Assembly: GCF_003610895.1 (NCBI RefSeq)
Contig: NZ_MCAS01000001.1
Location: 310,001 to 374,000 of the forward strand
Length of the DNA stretch: 64,000 bases
From: Paraburkholderia fungorum
Lineage (GTDB): Bacteria; Pseudomonadota; Gammaproteobacteria; Burkholderiales; Burkholderiaceae
Reading direction: 5' to 3'
Shown here: piece after piece, positions 62,188-64,000 of the stretch
Numbering within the stretch: position 1 is the first letter of the stretch
How the letters are laid out: every line of letters begins with the position of its first letter
The notes under the pieces: model-generated
What the model saw: the letters and a program-made list of their open reading frames with translations, nothing else
Told to the model about the DNA's origin: nothing
Databases searched by the model: none
Position numbers and translations under genes: made by a program

Positions 62188-63189
62188 ATGACAACAACCG
62201 AAAATACAGTAGCCGAAAGCGTTGCAGCGCCCAGCGGCGAGATCGCAGGGTTTTGGCGTAGGACGGCGGCGTTTGCTATCGACTGCCTCCTGCTTGGTCT
62301 GATCGGGTTGGCGCTCGCCGTCTTATTCTTTGACCAGTTGGCCACAATCGGACAGTGGGGACGGTTGATTGGATTTCTAATTGGCTCGATCTATTTCGGC
62401 CTGATGGAAGGCCACGCCGGCAGGTGCCAGTCACTCGGAAAGCAGGCGTTAAAAATTAAGGTCGTCAGGTGTAACGCGGACGGGATTGCAACGCTGAGCG
62501 TGACACAAGCGTGTCTACGCTATGCAATTGTTGCTGTTCCGACCGTTCTCGGCGGTATAGGGTTTATCGACCTTCCAGTGCTGAGTTCGCCCAATACGGC
62601 ATGGATCGTGTGGGTTAACTCATTCGTCGTATTTCTATGGGGTGCGGCACTGCTATATCTGCTTGCATTCAACCGACCAAGCCGACAATCGTTGCAAGAC
62701 CTGGCGGTATCGAGTGTCGTCGTCCGACAGTCCACGCAGCAGGCACAAGTTGTTCAGGTTCGCAGGAAGCACTGGGTCGCGCTGGGTGCGTTCGCCGGCC
62801 TCATACTGCTCGCGAGTCCGCTCGCAAACCGGTTTCTAGCGTCGAAGCTAGCGGATCTGGAGCAAATCCAGCGTGCAACGTTGTCGATCCCCTCGGTCCG
62901 GCAAAGCAGTGTCACGGCGAATAGCATCGTTCATGTCGGATCGTCGGGCGATGCACCTCACACCGTCACCACCATTTCTGTTGTGAGCGGCTCGCCGATG
63001 CTGCAAACCGAACAGGGTACACATGCGATAGCGCGAGCCGCTTTTGGTGCGTCGCCAATGCTCGCAAAACAGGACATCGTTACGATTGTTTCCGTTCGCG
63101 TTGTCGACCTCGGTATCGCCTCCTGGCGAAGACAGTATTTTGAAAGTTGGCCGGGCCGCCAATGGCCATCGAAGATGAAATCCCCATGA
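62188..63189 (+). CDS. RDD-family membrane protein
   Basis: A 333-residue protein. RDD domain at residues about 18-180: GFWRRTAAFAIDCLLLGLIGLALAVLFF (Arg and Asp of RDD), SLGKQALKIKVVRCNADG and more helices, four to five in total. A last hydrophobic helix near residue 205-225 is followed by a C-terminal periplasm-like domain. RDD proteins are linked to ion exchange or envelope processes, but the role is not known here. A short leader of 239 bp precedes it without visible genes. Confidence 0.83.
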   Translation: MTTTENTVAESVAAPSGEIAGFWRRTAAFAIDCLLLGLIGLALAVLFFDQLATIGQWGRLIGFLIGSIYFGLMEGHAGRCQSLGKQALKIKVVRCNADGIATLSVTQACLRYAIVAVPTVLGGIGFIDLPVLSSPNTAWIVWVNSFVVFLWGAALLYLLAFNRPSRQSLQDLAVSSVVVRQSTQQAQVVQVRRKHWVALGAFAGLILLASPLANRFLASKLADLEQIQRATLSIPSVRQSSVTANSIVHVGSSGDAPHTVTTISVVSGSPMLQTEQGTHAIARAAFGASPMLAKQDIVTIVSVRVVDLGIASWRRQYFESWPGRQWPSKMKSP

Positions 63190-63381
63190 GCGTCGCGCCG
63201 CTCGACTTACGTCCTTTACCTGACGCGCGCGCCGTAAATGATCTTCGCGCAACTTCGTGGGATGCTGTGCAGTGGTCAACGGTCAGTTGGTGCAGCGAGG
63301 AAGTTCGTCGACAATTGCGCAAACCCTCACGCGCAAAGAGACCGCGATTCTCAAGAAACGACCATTACCGGAGTAACTCGC

Positions 63382-63723
63382 ATGAGCTTTCACACGCAAG
63401 TTTGGGTCCATCCGTTCGACGGCGAAGCGCTGGCTATATCGAGCGTCCAGAATGAGATTACGAAGTCTCTTGATGAACGTGCTCTGAGCCACGATGTCCT
63501 GAAGAATTTGTTCGAAGCGTGTGGGTCGGCGCTGCCGGCGTCATCGCCCACTTTATTCTTTCTTGATAGCTGGTCGGTTGCCGATCTGTTCGGCGAAGTT
63601 GCTCGATGTCTACCGCACGCGTCGTTTGGGGTAAAGGGAGTCGGGGAAGAAACGCGTGACGTATGGGTGCGAGAGTATGCCGATGGAGCTGCGACGTTCG
63701 AGGCTGGGCCGTTCCATGAATGA
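63382..63723 (+). CDS. Hypothetical protein
   Basis: A 113-residue acidic soluble protein. ATG at 63382 has GGAG upstream; the longer frame from 63238 has none. It has a mixed alpha/beta pattern (WVHPFDGEALAISSVQNEI, LFFLDSWSVADLFGEVARCLP, VWVREYADGAATFEAGPF). I do not recognise it. It follows the RDD gene after 192 bp. Confidence 0.6.
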   Translation: MSFHTQVWVHPFDGEALAISSVQNEITKSLDERALSHDVLKNLFEACGSALPASSPTLFFLDSWSVADLFGEVARCLPHASFGVKGVGEETRDVWVREYADGAATFEAGPFHE

Positions 63724-64000
63724 GGTAGACGTTGGCAAACCACGTTCGAACATGCGACGTGGTGACGAACGTCTGCTGTCGAATTGATCCGGTGTGCGCA
63801 GTGGGTCGCTTGACGCAGATCGCAGATCGCAGATATGCAAGCTTCGGAAAGTATACGCATCGAGTGAAGTGACGCGCGGCCAATTTCAGAATTGATGCAG
63901 GCCTGCTTTTGCAGTTCGACGTTTTTGCTCAGACGATGGTCGCGGATGAAACCGTGCGGGGGTGTCCTCGTCATAACACTTCATCCGCGGCCATTCGGCT
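63724..64000. other. Right-edge stretch without recognised gene
   Basis: Minus-strand open frames overlap the preceding gene and look like shadows. A direct repeat of GCAGATC occurs near 63817-63831. Nothing else can be supported before the window ends. Confidence 0.4.

Noticed and set aside
63390..63974. 194-codon minus-strand frame at the right edge
   Set aside because: Antisense to the hypothetical gene with a plausible ribosome site; Ser/Arg/Thr-rich composition of a shadow frame.

Overview
The window reads as chromosomal DNA of a high-GC betaproteobacterium, most likely Burkholderia/Paraburkholderia. The basis is codon use, protein style (WcaJ-YjbH exopolysaccharide genes, DUF3309, DUF2783, many LysR/IclR/MerR/LacI regulators with catabolic operons) and very dense coding. 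No rRNA, tRNA, CRISPR array or intact insertion sequence was seen. The species assignment is inference.

Layout. 0-10.8 kb is an exopolysaccharide locus: the 3' end of a UDP-glucose dehydrogenase, a Wzx-type flippase and a Wzy/ligase-type polymerase on the plus strand; a lipoprotein, a YjbH-family outer-membrane protein and a WcaJ-type initiating glycosyl-1-phosphate transferase on the minus strand; then a roughly 1.1 kb non-coding spacer and a GT2 glycosyltransferase. 11.3-18.9 kb is a sugar-acid catabolic island: TRAP binding protein, fused TRAP permease, VOC enzyme, RuBisCO-like protein and four-carbon-acid-sugar kinase in one minus-strand operon, with a divergent LacI regulator and a matched pair of operator-like sites. 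19-28 kb holds small membrane peptides, two LysE exporters with Lrp and LysR regulators, an Ap4A phosphorylase-like gene beside a COG1839 gene, lactate dehydrogenase and an MFS carrier. 27.8-32.2 kb has a Fur-box-like site upstream of a nitroreductase, an unknown gene and a degenerate phosphopantetheinyl transferase (PPTase) that converges on an intact PPTase, then a MerR/methyltransferase pair. 32.2-38.9 kb is a monooxygenase/metallo-hydrolase/MFS operon facing two tandem IclR genes. 39-46.6 kb has a Fic protein behind a phased six-copy hexamer array, a three-gene envelope operon of unknown function and a MerR-ATPase fusion. 46.7-53 kb is a sugar ABC transporter with an RpiR regulator and an SDR.

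53.5-59.1 kb is a defence island. A retron consists of a reverse transcriptase fused to a C-terminal TOPRIM domain plus a candidate 137-nt msr-msd RNA, found here by its 13-bp a1/a2 pairing. Divergent from it is a two-gene SIR2-HerA system. The RT is visibly AT-richer than its surroundings, which points to horizontal acquisition. From 59 to 64 kb the density of recognisable genes falls: DUF3828 protein, small P-loop kinase-like protein, a candidate tiny transcript with its own promoter and terminator, a lipoprotein, an RDD membrane protein and one unknown gene.

The strongest items for follow-up are the retron with its predicted ncRNA next to SIR2-HerA, the RuBisCO-like/kinase/VOC/TRAP operon, the decayed PPTase paralogue, the TAATCG array before fic, the MerR-ATPase fusion and the tiny transcript near 60.9 kb.
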